Source of the DNA: Avena insularis
Taxonomy: Eukaryota > Streptophyta > Magnoliopsida > Poales > Poaceae
Assembly: GCA_023614405.1 (NCBI GenBank)
Contig: CM042685.1
Span: 89,084,684-89,148,683 of the forward strand
DNA length: 64,000 nt
Reading direction: 5' to 3'
Shown: piece after piece, positions 11,817 to 24,128 of the stretch
Layout of the letters: each line of letters opens with the position of its first letter
Position numbering within the stretch: position 1 is the first letter of the stretch
Position numbers and translations under genes: made by a program
The notes under the pieces: generated by a model
The model's input: only the letters and a program-made list of their open reading frames with translations
The model's database searches: none
What the model was told of the DNA's origin: nothing

Positions 11817-14114
11817 CATGAAGAACACCTTCGGTGTGTCCTAAGCAAGCTTCGTGAGAACCGCTTGTATGCAAAGTTCTCCAAGTGTGAGTTTTGGCTG
11901 CCTCAAGTAACCTATCTTGGTCATGTCATCTCTGCCAAGGGCATTGCAGTCAATCCGGAAACTGTGAAGACAATTGTTGAATGGCTTCCTCCTGTTAATG
12001 TCAAAGAAGTGCGGAGTTTCCTTGGTTTGGCTAGTTATTGCCGTCGCTTCGTTCAGAACTTCTCGAAGATAGCGAAGCCTCTTACCGATCTCCTCAAGAA
12101 AGGCAAGAAATACCTTTGGACTCCTGCATGTCAAACTAGCTATGAGACACTCAAAGAAAAGCTAACTTCCACACCAGTCTTGGTTCCTCCGGATACATCC
12201 AAGCCGTTCCAGATCTTCTGTGATGCCTCTTTGCAAGGATTGGGTGCGGTCCTTATGCAAGAAAAACAAGTTGTTGCTTATGCCTCTCGATAGTTGAAGA
12301 CGCATGAGATCAACTATCCTACACTTGACCTCGAGCTCGCGGCAGTTGTCTTTGCTTTGAAAGTATGGAGGCACTACTTGCTTGGCAACAGTTGTGAGAT
12401 CTTTTCTGATCACAAGAGTCTGAAGTATATCTTTACTCAGCCTGATCTCAACCTTCCGCAGAGGAGATGGATTGAAGCAATCAATGACTTCGATTTGACC
12501 ATCAACTACACTCCGGGCAAAGCTAATGTCATGGCAGATGCTCTCAGCCGCAAAGCTTATGTCAACAACCTCATGATGGAAGAACAACAGCCTCTTTTAT
12601 GCGAGGAATTCCGTCAGCTCAACCTGGAAATTGTGGAACAAGGGTATCTCCTGAACCTTTTAGCAACTCCTCTCTTGGAAGAAAAGGTTCGCTCTTCTCA
12701 GCTTGGTGATCCGTACACAAGAAAGATCATCTCCAGGATTCAGCTTCCAAAGTATGAGTCCTTCCACGTCGATGATCAAGGCACGCTTTTCTTTGAACAC
12801 CGGATGTTTGTACCGAATTACCCGGGTTTGAGAGAGCAAGTTCTCAAGGAGGCGCATGATTCTGTTCTTTCTATCCACCCTGGCAGCACAAAGATGTACA
12901 TGGACTTGAAAACACAATATTGGTGGCCTGGTTTGAAAAGGTATTGTGCCAAGTATGTCTCAGAGTGTGATGTCTGCCACAGAGTGAAAGCCGTCCATCA
13001 GAAACCTTCCGGTCTTCTACAGCCATTGAAACCCCCGGAATGGAAATGGGAGAAAGTAGAGATGGACTTCATCACTGGTTTTCCTAGGTCGCAGAAGGGC
13101 AACAATGCAATCTTTGTTGTCATTGACAGGCTTTCTAAAGTGGCTCACTTCTTCCCCGTCAAGGAGACCATTTCTGCAATTCAGCTGGCCGAGCTCTATA
13201 TCAACAGAATTGTCTCTCTGTATGGGGTCCCGCTTGAGATCAGTTCAGACAGTGGAAGCATCTTCACTTCCAAGTTCTGGGAGAGTTTCCAAAATGCTTT
13301 GGGAACAAAGTTGAACTTCAGCACAGCTTACCACCCTCAGTCGCAAGGACAAGTTGAAAGGATCAATCAGATTCTAGAGGATATGCTTCGTGCTTGCGTC
13401 ATCTCTTTTGGCATGAAGTGGGAAGAATGTCTTCCTTATGCTGAGTTCTCTTACAACAACAGCTTCTAGAAAAGTCTAAAGATGGCACCATTTGAGGCTC
13501 TCTATGGTCGCAAATGCAGAACTCTGATTGGTTGGTCGGGTGCAGGTGAAAGGATCTTGTTTGGCCCTGACATTGTGACTCAAGCGGAGGAGAAGGTTCA
13601 CATCATTCTTGAAAATCTGAGGATTGCTCAAAGTCGCCAGAAGAGCAATTATGACAGGAAGCACACGGACATGGAGTATGTCCCTGGTGATCTCGTTTAC
13701 CTTCGTGTCATTCCCATGAGAGGCACGCACCGCTTTGGTATCAAAGGGAAGTTGGCTCCTAGATACATCGGTCCTTTCAAGATTCGTGGAAGAAGAGGAG
13801 AAGTTGCTTATGCGCTTGAGCTCCCGGAAAAACTCAAAGTCCATGATGTTTTCCACATCTCTCAGCTCAAGAAGTGCTTCAAGGATCCCGGCAGGACCGT
13901 GGACCATGAGCTGATCAATCTCCAAGAAGACCTGTCTTATCAAGAACACCCCACAAAAATCCTTGAAGTCGCAGAAAGAAGGACTCGCAACAAGTCCATC
14001 AAGTTCTGCAAGGTGCAGTGGTCGCACCATTCCGTTGATGAAGCCACTTGGGAACGTGAAGATGATCTCCGTGCCAAGTATCCTACCCTCTTTGTGTCTT
14101 CTTCTTCATCCTAG
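11817..14114 (+). pseudogene. A copy 1: truncated pol (RT end, RNase H, integrase, chromodomain)
   Basis: Begins inside the RT C-terminus ([18 protein letters not shown]). It continues through RNase H ([30 protein letters not shown]) and the integrase zinc domain (HPGSTKMY...CDVCHRV). The integrase core has Asp in MDFITGFP, Asp in SSDSGSIF and Glu in GQVERINQ. The chromodomain is at 13990-14090 (VQWSHHSVDEATWERED). Two in-frame TAG codons split it, at 12291 and 13467. The second is CAG in copy 2 (23410), so it is a directly visible C-to-T change. The catalytic residues are intact and the last part (13482-14114) is open to its natural stop. The 5' truncation removes gag, protease and most of RT. 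Confidence 0.9.
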
Positions 14115-14138
14115 AATCTCGGGGCGAGATTCCTGTTT

Positions 14139-14151
14139 AGTGGGGGAGAGT
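14139..14151 (+). other. polypurine tract, A copy 1
   Basis: Purine run AGTGGGGGAGAG(T) immediately before the LTR start TGTAGC, the expected site for plus-strand DNA priming. The full copy has the equivalent AGTAGGGGAGAGT just before 24093. Confidence 0.75.
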
Positions 14152-14152
14152 T

Positions 14153-14187
14153 GTAGCATCCCAATTGTCTAACAATTGTAATGCTAC
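14153..14187 (+). promoter_or_regulatory. LTR-terminal hairpin, A middle LTR
   Basis: Inverted repeat starting at the second base of the LTR. Outer arms are GTAGCAT (14153-14159) and ATGCTAC (14181-14187); inner arms are CAATTGT (14162-14168) and ACAATTG (14172-14178). A 2-nt mismatch separates the arms on each side and the loop is 3 nt. The same stem occurs at 24094-24128 and, inverted, at 63594-63628. Confidence 0.6.
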
Positions 14188-17100
14188 TTGGTCTAGTAAT
14201 AGAATGGCTACTTCAACTATATAATTGTTGCATCATCATTATATCATGCTCATGTCATCATGCCACCTTGCATTTGAGCATCATATAAAACCCTCTTTGT
14301 TTTGGTTCTTCTCTCATATGCATTATTAATTGTATTTGCCTCTTGATATTGTATTTGGTTCTTGATATATTGTTTCAATGCCCAAGTTGAGTTGGGGGCA
14401 TATCTCTTATTAACTCCACCACCTTTTCTTCACCACCTTATAAATTCCACCATCCAACTAAATATGATCTGGGAATTTATTGGTTTTACTTCTAGCTCAT
14501 GTGGGTTGGGATGGATCCAATTCTTTCTCCACATGCTCTCATCTTAGCATCATGTTGTTTTCACATTATTGATGTATGAGAGCCACATGGCCACCTTTGC
14601 ATGCCTTGTGAGTGGAATCCTTTGTCCTAGCTTCCATATGGATTATCATGGAATTATGCTCATGTTGGAATATTTTTGTGACTAATAATCATCTAGTGGA
14701 ATATACACACTAGTAATTCCCAATTATACTCCAATGTGATCATCTCCATCTACTCCACATGGGGCATCCTTTTTAATTCTTTGCTTGGGCCTTACTCCAA
14801 TTTTGAGAATGCATAATAATAATGCCATGTATTAATATTGTTTTCACAAGAATCAACATGGCATTAAATATTTGCATGGGCCATGCAAGCCCCACCTTTT
14901 GCTTGATCTTTGGATCTTATTTGAATTTTGAGTGAATTTAAACCACATCTCTCTCTCCTCTTAGCTTGATCTTGTTTGTGCTTGCTTAAGACCATCATAA
15001 CCACACCCCCTCTTGCTTTGCTTGACCTAGTTGGAGCATGCCATCTTCTTTTAACCCTAGCTCTCACCCTCTCTCTTATCCTCTATCTAGCATCTACCCT
15101 ATCACCATACCACCCTCTCTAAACCCCTCCCCCTCTCTTAGTCCACCACCTCTCTCTCTCTCGGCCTCCCCTCTCTCTACCATGCAGGCCCCACTTGGCC
15201 ACCCTGCCACCTAGCTGCCCCACCCAAGCAAACCCTAACCAAGCCTACCCCGAGCCTCCCCTCTACCCAACCCTAGCCGAGGCTACCACCCCCCCAACCC
15301 GAGCCTCACCTCTCTCTCCCTAGCTCTCTCTCTGCCCTAGGGGCCCCAGCCCGAACCACCCCGACCTTGGCCTCGCCTCTAGCCCCACCTGGAAGCCTCC
15401 CACCTGGCCTCCTAGCCGAGCACGTGAGGAGGAGGACAAAAAGGTGGCCGAGCCACCTTTATCGTCTACCACCTCCCCACGGCATCTGCCTGCCTCGCTG
15501 CTTACCCCACCACCCCACGGAACCCCTCTGCCTCTCCAGATCTGGCGAGGAGCCCTTCCTCCCTCTCTTCTCCACCGCCGCCACACCATCGCCGCCACCG
15601 TCGGCCTCCACCGATCTCCTCTACCAGCCGAGGCGTGGCGCTCTGGGTGTCGGGAAGCTCTCACGGTTCGCTGCATCGTCTGTGTCTGGCCACGGAGGAG
15701 GAGCACCGGTCAAGAACAACGACGCACCGCCGCGAAACCCTAGATCGCCGTCCGTGCATGATTGCCGCCAATCGTCGCCGCGAACCGATCCAACGCCTCG
15801 ACACACTCGCGGTGAGCCCACCTCCCTCACGACATCTCGCCATCGCATCCTTGCCCTGGTCGCGCGGACCATCCGACGAACGGCCTTCATGCGCGGCGTC
15901 GCGTCGTCTGCTTCGTCCTCAGCCGATACCCTAGCTAGGCCCCAACCTCCTAGCGAACACCTAGCCCAACCCACCGCAGTGGCTCACGCCTGCGCGCCAG
16001 CGCCCAGGTCCACAGTTCGATCCTCGCGGCTGCAGCGCGAAAGCACCGATCGGTCGCCAGCGCCGGGAAGAAGCACAGTACGGGCGGACGTTTTGCCGAT
16101 ACCCCCCTCCGTTTTGTTTCTGCTTAACCCGCGGTCCAACAAGCCCCACCTGCCAGCCACCCCGAAGATCTTGCAGAGAAGCCCCTCTGTTTCTCCGGAC
16201 ATAACCCGCGCTCCCTCGCTCGGTCCACCTGGCAGCCTCAAGCGTCACGACGCCTGGGCTGAGCGAGCGATTGGCCCCACCTGTCAATCGCTTAGGCTAG
16301 GTTTGCTGCGGTGAGAAAAGGTTTTCTGCGTGCGTGTGTTGCTGAGTCAGCTGCTGGCCCCACCGGTCATTGGCTGTGGCTAGCTGTGAGGGAGTAACAA
16401 AAGTAATTCTGCAAATCCGTTTAAATTCAAATCTTTTTCTAATTATTTCAAATTCAAATATAATTCTGTTTTTAAATAACTTTTCAAATATTAATCCAAA
16501 TAATACTTTTAATATATGTTTTCAAATCAGAAAAATGTGAGGAATTCAAATATGACATCTAAAATATATTTTGAACACTTTATTTTCCAAGTTTATTTAA
16601 ATTACAATAAAATGCCCTTTTGTCTTAATTAATTAATATCTTTTGTGTTATAACTCCAAATCTAACAAATGATATGTCTAAAATGATTAGCTCGACGAGA
16701 CCTTTCTGTTTATGCATTCCATGGTTTGAATTGAAGCATGCATCATATAAATATAAAGTATACAGCAACTAATATGGGAATAAAATGGGGCCAAAACTAA
16801 ATAAAATGGTTTATTCTTGTGTTCCACACCTCACCCATGCCATGCTACTGCATTGCCATGCAAATTGTGCATCATTCATCATGGCATGATTGTTTGCTTG
16901 ATGCATTTATTCATATGCTTGTGCACTTTATTTATGTTGGCCCTTGTTTGTTTGGTTCTTCTTTGAATAGACGCTGAGCAGGGGATATATCAAGAGAACC
17001 AGGAGCACTACCCAGATCCATCACTTGCTTCAACTGAGCTGCCAGGCAAGCACTACCACATGCTTGCATACATACAGTACCTATTGCCTCTATCTTATTC

Positions 17101-17812
17101 TTGCATCATCGAGTCGCGAATGCATTGAATTGAATCCCAAGTCTTGCATAGCCTTTACTTTTAAACCCCACCGAAGCTTGTTCCTCCATCCCATGAGCCA
17201 TTACTATAGGAGTTGTTTGAGCCATGCGAGTCGTAGAACAGCATGTGTAGGGTATGTGAGTGTCTGATGGATAACGAGGTACCTAAACAACTTAACCTGA
17301 GTAGTAATGGGATAACTAATGAAAGTGGCATTGGTGAGCCATATTCGCTATTTGGTTTTTCAGGCTCACTTGTGTCCCGTAGGACACCGAGTACTTGATT
17401 CTTGTTCCTTGATTATTCGCGCTATCCACATCCGGGAGGCCTTATGGACCCCCCTGAGCCAGAGCTTGATACATTCTTATTTCTTGGGGCCACAAACTAG
17501 TTCAAGGTTTTATCTACTATCCTGTACTTATGCCATGCTTTACTGCTTTATTTAAATTGTGCGAGTAATTGCTTGTCTATTTAGGACCGTGACCTGCTCT
17601 ATCGACAAGCCTACCACACTTTCGGGTTCCCGATCATTTACAAACCGCCACACAAACCTTGAGTCCGTCTCTCGTAGCCAGCTTCGTTATGGTAGCTTAA
17701 TGGGGTGGCCTCAAATATTTCTGAATCCTGTAATTGCTTTGTCGTGACTGTCTCGTTGGGTTTTGATTTGGTTTTTCCGAGGCATATCGAGTGTGTGTTG
17801 CTATTTGTGCAC

Positions 17813-17858
17813 CCCTGCAGGGTAAAACTTTCTGAAAGCCGTGTCTGCGGTTATGGAC
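17813..17858 (+). promoter_or_regulatory. triple-hairpin LTR element, A middle LTR
   Basis: H1 CCC/GGG with loop TGCA (17813-17822), H2 CTTTC/GAAAG (17828-17838), H3 GTCT...GGAC (17843-17858). The H3 arm carries one C-to-T relative to the second LTR, still a possible G-U pair. Confidence 0.55.
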
Positions 17859-18768
17859 GACTTGGAGCACAGTTTCTCGATCATAGACAAGCATAACTAA
17901 AGTACCGCTTTTAATTTGACTAGACTAGGTACCTGACTAGTAAATAGTGCAACACTCATGGAACGGATAATAAAACTGCCAACGGATGGGGGTTGTTCGT
18001 CCGCTTCCTCGTCTGTAAGCGAGGAGGAGGATGGATCTGTGGATATTACCGTTTTAACTGTTATAACTGTTGTTATGAATTCACGGACATCCGTCTATCT
18101 CTGGTTAGGCGGATGGTTAGCGAGTATCTATAGAATTGTTAGGGTTTATCTTTTGCTGCAATTGCGTCACCCCAGGTTGTGTCCCCTTTAGAGGCATAAA
18201 GACTTGCCGAAAATTCTAGGGTCTCACACGATAAATTATTGGTTCAGATGGACAGTACACTCGCAAGATGGATACTTTGGGTGGAAGAGACTGACGATGT
18301 GGGCAACGATCATTCGTGTAGAGATTCCGGAACGGGATCCGTGAGATCTGTGGGCGGATCTGCTTATTTATGGGGCATCTTATGCCAATTTGCTTCTTAT
18401 CCGTATTTCGGATTTTGTCTTCCGCTCGCTTGATACTCTGTTGATTGATGTATGAGGAGATATCCTAAACTATTATATCTATCTAGGATATTTGGATCTT
18501 GCCGTATGTATGTTGCTATATATTTCCTTTCTTTTTAGATGGAATGGCTCATGTACTGTTGTATGGTGGCTTGCATACATACTCATTTGTGTATGTAGTT
18601 GATCCTTCACTTTTGCCGATTCGCCGCCTGCTCTTGTCCCGATGTTTGGAAATGGTTGGGACGGCGAAAGGTCTACCTGTGAGTGGCATTTGGGCCCCAC
18701 CGCACTATTTCAACCATTTCCGCTCATCCAGGCTTGTAACTAGGGCGTAATTCACCGAGGTAGTTACA

Positions 18769-18781
18769 ATTGGTATCGAGC
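18769..18781 (+). other. primer-binding site of A, one base short
   Basis: ATTGGTATCGAGCC directly follows the LTR end. It resembles the Met-tRNA site TGGTATCAGAGCC but lacks one A. The inverted LTR at 59431-59440 has the same TTGGTATCGA form, so this looks like a family trait rather than a local error. Confidence 0.65.
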
Positions 18782-19619
18782 CATCCCGCCTTCGTGGTCT
18801 CAGCCAAATGGTCGTTGTTACATCTAGCAAATATTTTGGTAGCTATGTATACTAGGGAAAAACAAAACGCGAGAGTAGGACTGCTTCCACTTTTCTTCTT
18901 ACCCACCCACCCACCCTTTTCTGGTAAGGAAGTGTAACGTTTTCGATCCTCTTCTTAAATTCAAACTAGGATTCACGTGTTCTGGGTTTCCGTAGTACCA
19001 TAGGTTGTGTATCTATGTGTGTGTGAGTGTGTGTGTGTAATCCTTTGTCTATCTGTTGCATCCAAGTTGTTATCTTATCGGCCTTTTGGTTATCAACTGT
19101 TGGTACATTCCATACCGACAGGCTTTTGCAAACCGACGCGATATGTCTTACTCTTTGTTATCCGACGTTATCTTCTTTAGGGTGTTCGTTTCCGTAGTCG
19201 CTAATATTTAGGTTAGCGTGAGAAGAAGGTGTTGAGATATGTGTTTTACTTATTCATGTGCGGAGTAATGATTTCAGTGCGGGATGGAGTCGCGACCATA
19301 CCACTACTTTTATTATTGCTCTTGTATATCGAGTTGGTAGAGTCACTAATCTTGATTCGTTAAGTGATTTTGCGCATCTATTGGTATTTTAATGCCGAAA
19401 TTTGTGGAAAAATTTTCTTTGATATATTTGTGTACCACACTCCTTTTCAGTCGTGTGCGATATGCTTAATATCTTCTAGGTGCTTTGAACTTCGTTGATA
19501 TTTTAATATCATCTTAGTAAATTGTATCCTTTAATCTTGATTAATTCCATTTTGGTACTATTTTGGATTATCATTATTCTCCATCATAGTACTGACTTGT
19601 GTTTTATATCAATCACAGG
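18782..19619 (+). other. A leader between primer site and gag
   Basis: About 840 bp of non-coding leader. It includes a short CCCA run near 18901-18915 and a TG-rich simple repeat at 19014-19039. No supported reading frame. Confidence 0.5.
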
Positions 19620-20727
19620 ATGGCACCACCACGCCGTTCTGAGGAGGACATACAACCTCAACTGGGGGCAGCGTTGTCAAGCATCGCCAATGCCTTGGCA
19701 GTAATGCAGCAGAACCAGCAGCGGTTTGAGGAAAGTGTCAGGAGGAATGAGTTTGTGCCGCTACCTCCACCTCCCAAGCGAGGAGACATCAAGAGCTTCC
19801 TGAAGTTCAACCCACGCCTGTTTGATGTTTCTGATCAACCACTTGATGTTGATGATTGGTTGCGTGAGATGTCAAGGTTACTGGCAACTGCTGATGTTCC
19901 TGAGCAAGAATGGGTAAAGTGTGCTACTCACCTTCGAAGGAGATGCAGCTCTGGTGGGAGAATTACACAAGGCAAAGCTGCCTTGGTTTTCAGCCTACTT
20001 GGGAACAGTTCACTGGAGCTTTCAAAGAGCAGTATCTGTCAGAAATTGTCATGGAGAGGATGAAGGAAATGTTTCTCAACCTCAAGCAGGGCAATGATAA
20101 TGTCAACACCTACATCAGGAACTTCATGAACCTGTCTCGTTATGGTGGCGATGAGATCTCTGATGACAAGAAGAAGCAAAAGAGGTTCGAGTAGGGCTCA
20201 ATGCATCGATCAAGTATGCAATCACACATGCAAGGCCAGCGTCTTTTTCCGGAACTTCAGCATACAGCCTGCAGAAGAGGCAAGTAGGCAAGTGTTTGAG
20301 GAGTCAAAGAAACACAGCCGTGATGCAGCAAGCTCTTCAGCTATGTCAGCTCCTTCTAAGCGTCGTGTCTGGGTTCCTAACACCCCACCGTCGCTCCCAG
20401 CTCCACCAAGACCTTCAAGCTACGCGGCAAGGCCACCAAACTTCATCACTGCTGCTCCCAGGGGCTACAACCACCACTACCCTGGAGCGCCTGGCGGAGT
20501 CCCTGGCTACGTTGCTCCACGTCCACCTGGTGCTTGTTACACTTGTGGAGACTCTGGGCATCAACAATGGAACTGTCCGATGAAGAACAAGGCTCTTCCT
20601 CCACCACCTCCAAGATCTGCGGCAAGCTCTCCTTTGGTTCGTGCACCACCACCTCGGGCTCTCAACATCAACACCAGGCCCGGGTCTACTGTTGCTCGTG
20701 CCAACTGCATCAACGCCGCTCAAGTTG
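19620..20727 (+). pseudogene. A copy 2: gag, frameshifted
   Basis: Capsid-type protein that would package element RNA. ATG 19620 opens MAPPRRSEEDIQPQLG, followed by the retrotransposon gag core (SFLKFNPRLFDV...DDWLREMSRLL, then WEQFTGAFKEQYL...LKQGNDNVNTYI). The frame shifts near 19930 and again with a stop near 20192 (after KKQKRFE). The third frame then carries a Pro-rich linker and the zinc knuckle [14 protein letters not shown] (about 20537-20578), which fits CX2CX4HX4C. Gag and pol are probably one polyprotein in this family, since the zinc knuckle runs into protease without a stop. Confidence 0.85.
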
Positions 20728-23700
20728 AGCATGCACCTGGAGTTGTGATGGGTATGCTTCCCGTTAACTCAGTTCCTGCAAGAGTTTTGTTTGATTCTGG
20801 TGCTTCGCATTCTTTTGTTTCGCATAAGTTTGCGCATGAGCAGGATCTGGATATGGTTCCTTTAGCACATCGTCTGGTGGTTCTATCTCCCGGTTCAAAC
20901 ATGAGGGCTGCTCTTGTCAGCCATGGCAATCAAATTGAGATTGGTGGCTCTTTGTTCTCGGCTTCCTTAATTGTTCTGGGCAATTCTGACATTGATGTCA
21001 TCTTGGGCATGGATTGGTTGACAGCAAATGCAGCTGTGATTGATTGTGCTGAGCGCTCGGTTTCTCTGAAGATTCCTGAAGGCCATATAGTCTATTCTCC
21101 AAGTCTGACTCCTGCTATCCAGCTTTTCTCTTTGGCGGCTCTGAATGTTGATGCTATGGAAGCTATTCAGAGTGTTCCGGTGGTCTGTGAGTTCCCAGAT
21201 GTCTTTCCTGAAGAGTTGCCAGGTATGCCTCCGAATCGTGAGGTTGAGTTTGTTATTGAGCTTGAACCTGGTACCGCTCCTATCTCCAAGCGGCCTTATA
21301 AGATGGGTCCTGCTGAGTTGGCTGAACTCAAACGACAGCTTGATGAACAAGAGAAGTTGGGTTTCATTCAGCATAGTACTTCGTCTTGGGGTAGCCCAAC
21401 TCTCTTTGTGAAGAATCGAGATCAGACTGATAGACTTTGTGTTGACTATCGGGCTCTCAATGCTAAAACCATCAAGAATAAATATCCCCTTCCGCGGATT
21501 AATGATCTCTTTGATCAGCTAGCTGGAGCTGTGGTTTTCTCTAAGCTGGACTTGAGAAGTGGTTATCACCAAATCAAGATTCGCAAGGAAGATGTTCCGA
21601 AGACAGCTTTCACCACCTGCTATGGCCTGTATGAGTACACGGTCATGTCTTTCGGTCTCACCAACGCACCTGCCACCTTCTCGAGGCTCATGAACTCGGT
21701 TTTCATGGAGTATCTTGACAAGTTCGTTGTGGTCTACCTAGATGACATCTTAGTCTACTCTAAGTCGAAGGAAGAGCATGAAGAACACCTTCGGTGTGTC
21801 CTAAGCAAGCTTCGTGAGAACCGCTTGTATGCAAAGTTCTCCAAGTGTGAGTTTTGGCTGCCTCAAGTAACCTATCTTGGTCATGTCATCTCTGCCAAGG
21901 GCATTGCAGTCAATCCGAAACCGTGAAGACAATTGTTGAATGGCTTCCTCCCGTTAATGTCAAAGAAGTGCGGAGTTTCCTTGGTTTGGCTAGTTATTGC
22001 GCTTCGCTCAGAACTTCTCAAGATAGCGAAGCCTCTTACCGATCTCCTCAAGAAAGGCAAGAAATACCTTTGGACTCCTGCATGTCAAACTAGCTTTGAG
22101 ACACTCAAAGAAAAGCTCACTTCCACACCAGTCTTGGTTCCTCCGGATACATCCAAGCCGTTCCAGATCTTCTGTGACGCCTCTTTGCAAGGATTGGGTG
22201 CGGTCCTTATGCAAGAAAAACAAGTTGTTGCTTATGCCTCTCGAGCTTGAAGACATGAGATCAACTATCCTACACTTGACCTCGAGCTCATGGCGATTGT
22301 CTTTGCTTTGAAAGTATGGAGGCACTACTTGCTTGGCAACAGCTAGAGATCTTTTCTGATCACAAGAGTCTGAAGTATATCTTTACTCAGCCTGATCTCA
22401 ACCTTCGGCAGAGGAGATGGATTGAAGCAATCAATGACTTCGATTTGACCATCAACTACACTCCGGGCAAAGCTAATGTCATGGCAGATGCTCTCACCAA
22501 AAGCTTATGTCAACAACCTCATGATGGAAGAACAATGCCTCTTTTATGCGAGGAATTCACACTCAACTCGAAATTGTGGAACAAGGGTATCTCCTGAACC
22601 TTTTAGCAACTCCTCTCTTGGAAGAAAAGGTTCGCTCTTCTCAGCTTGGTGATCCGTACACAAGAAAGATCATCTCCAGGATTCAGCTTCCAAAGTATGA
22701 GTCCTTCCACGTCGATGATCAAGGCACGCTTTTCTTTGAACACCGGATGTTTGTACCGAACTACCCGGGTTTGAGAGAGCAAGTTCTCAAGGAGGCGCAT
22801 GATTCTGTTCTTTCTATCCACCCTGGCAGCACAAAGATGTACATGGACTTGAAAACACAATATTGGTGGCCTGGTTTGAAAAGGTATTGTGCCAAGTATG
22901 TCTCAGAGTGTGATGTCTGCCGCAGAGTGAAAGCCGTCCATCAGAAACCTTCCGGTCTTCTACAGCCATTGAAACCCCCGGAATGGAAATGGGAGAAAGT
23001 AGAGATGGACTTCATCACTGGTTTTCCTAGGTCGCAGAAGGGCAACAATGCAATCTTTGTTGTCATTGACAGGCTTTCTAAAGTGGCTCACTTCTTCCCC
23101 GTCAAGGAGACCATTTCTGCAATTCAGCTGGCCGAGCTCTATATCAACAGAATTGTCTCTCTGTATGGGGTCCCGCTTGAGATCAGTTCAGACCGTGGAA
23201 GCATCTTCACCTCCAAGTTCTGGGAGAGTTTCCAAAATGCTTTGGGAACAAAGTTGAACTTCAGCACAGCTTACCACCCTCAGTCGCAAGGACAAGTTGA
23301 AAGGATCAATCAGATTCTAGAGGATATGCTTCATGCTTGCGTCATCTCTTTTGGCATGAAGTGGGAAGAATGTCTTCCTTATGCTGAGTTCTCTTACAAC
23401 AACAGCTTCCAGAAAAGTCTAAAGATGGCACCATTTGAGGCTCTCTATGGTCGCAAATGCAGAACTCCGATTGGTTGGTCGGGTGCAGGTGAAAGGATCT
23501 TGTTTGGCCCTGACATTGTGACTCAAGCGGAGGAGAAGGTTCACATCATTCTTGAAAATCTGAGGATTGCTCAAAGTCGCCAGAAGAGCAATTATGACAG
23601 GAAGCACACGGACCTGGACTATGTCCCTGGTGATCTCGTTTACCTTCGTGTCACTCCCATGAGAGGCACGCACCGCTTTGGTATCAAAGGGAAGCTGGCT

Positions 23701-24057
23701 CCTAGATACATCGGTCCTTTCAAGATTCGTGGAAGAAGAGGAGAAGTTGCTTATGCGCTTGAGCTCCCGGAAAAACTCAAAGTCCATGATGTTTTCCACA
23801 TCTCTCAGCTCAAGAAGTGCTTCAAGGATCCCGGCAGGACCGTGGACCATGAGCTGATCAATCTCCAAGAAGACCTGTCTTATCAAGAACACCCCACAAA
23901 AATCCTTGAAGTCGCAGAAAGAAGGACTCGCAACAAGTCCATCAAGTTCTGCAAGGTCCAGTGGTCGCACCATTCCGTTGATGAAGCCACTTGGGAACGT
24001 GAAGATGATCTCCGTGCCAAGTATCCTACCCTCTTTGTGTCTTCTTCTTCATCCTAG
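20728..24057 (+). pseudogene. A copy 2: pol (PR-RT-RH-INT-chromodomain), frameshifted
   Basis: Protease with [12 protein letters not shown] (about 20785-20820). Reverse transcriptase (about 21280-21920) has [10 protein letters not shown] and YLDDILVYS. RNase H (21930-22500) has [10 protein letters not shown] and [10 protein letters not shown] but is broken by a frameshift at about 21918 and several small indels to 22560. From 22546 one open frame of 503 residues holds the integrase zinc domain (HPGSTKMY...CDVCRRV), the DDE residues ([24 protein letters not shown]) and the C-terminal chromodomain (WSHHSVDEATWERED), ending at TAG 24055. The chromodomain type marks it as a chromovirus, probably the Tekay/Del lineage. 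The integrase part is the best-preserved protein in the window. Confidence 0.9.
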
Positions 24058-24093
24058 AATCTCAAGTAGATTCCTGTTTAGTAGGGGAGAGTT

Positions 24094-24128
24094 GTAGCAT
24101 CCCAATTGTCTAACAATTGTAATGCTAC
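24094..24128 (+). promoter_or_regulatory. LTR-terminal hairpin, A 3' LTR
   Basis: Identical to the hairpin at 14153-14187: arms GTAGCAT/ATGCTAC and CAATTGT/ACAATTG beginning one base inside the LTR. Confidence 0.6.

Larger units (their letters stand above)
14152..18768 (+). repeat. LTR A, shared middle copy
   Basis: TGTAGCATCC at the start and GTAGTTACA at the end, 4,617 bp. It lies between a polypurine tract and a primer-binding site, so it serves as 3' LTR of copy 1 and 5' LTR of copy 2. Contents: a terminal hairpin, an AT-rich first kilobase, a pyrimidine-rich zone with CT runs (about 15060-15340), a CpG-rich zone (15360-16330), then AT-rich sequence with a possible TATAAATA at 16746. The triple-hairpin element is at 17813-17858. 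Open frames in the CpG-rich zone (such as 15367-16314) are compositional and are not supported as genes. Confidence 0.9.

Noticed and set aside
15367..16314. Long open frames on both strands in the CpG-rich part of LTR A (also 25357-26076)
   Set aside because: GC-rich composition removes stops in all frames. The two LTR copies do not keep the same frame, and no domain is recognisable.
18769..18790. Possible tRNA fragment
   Set aside because: The short match to a tRNA 3' end is a retrotransposon primer-binding site; there is no cloverleaf.
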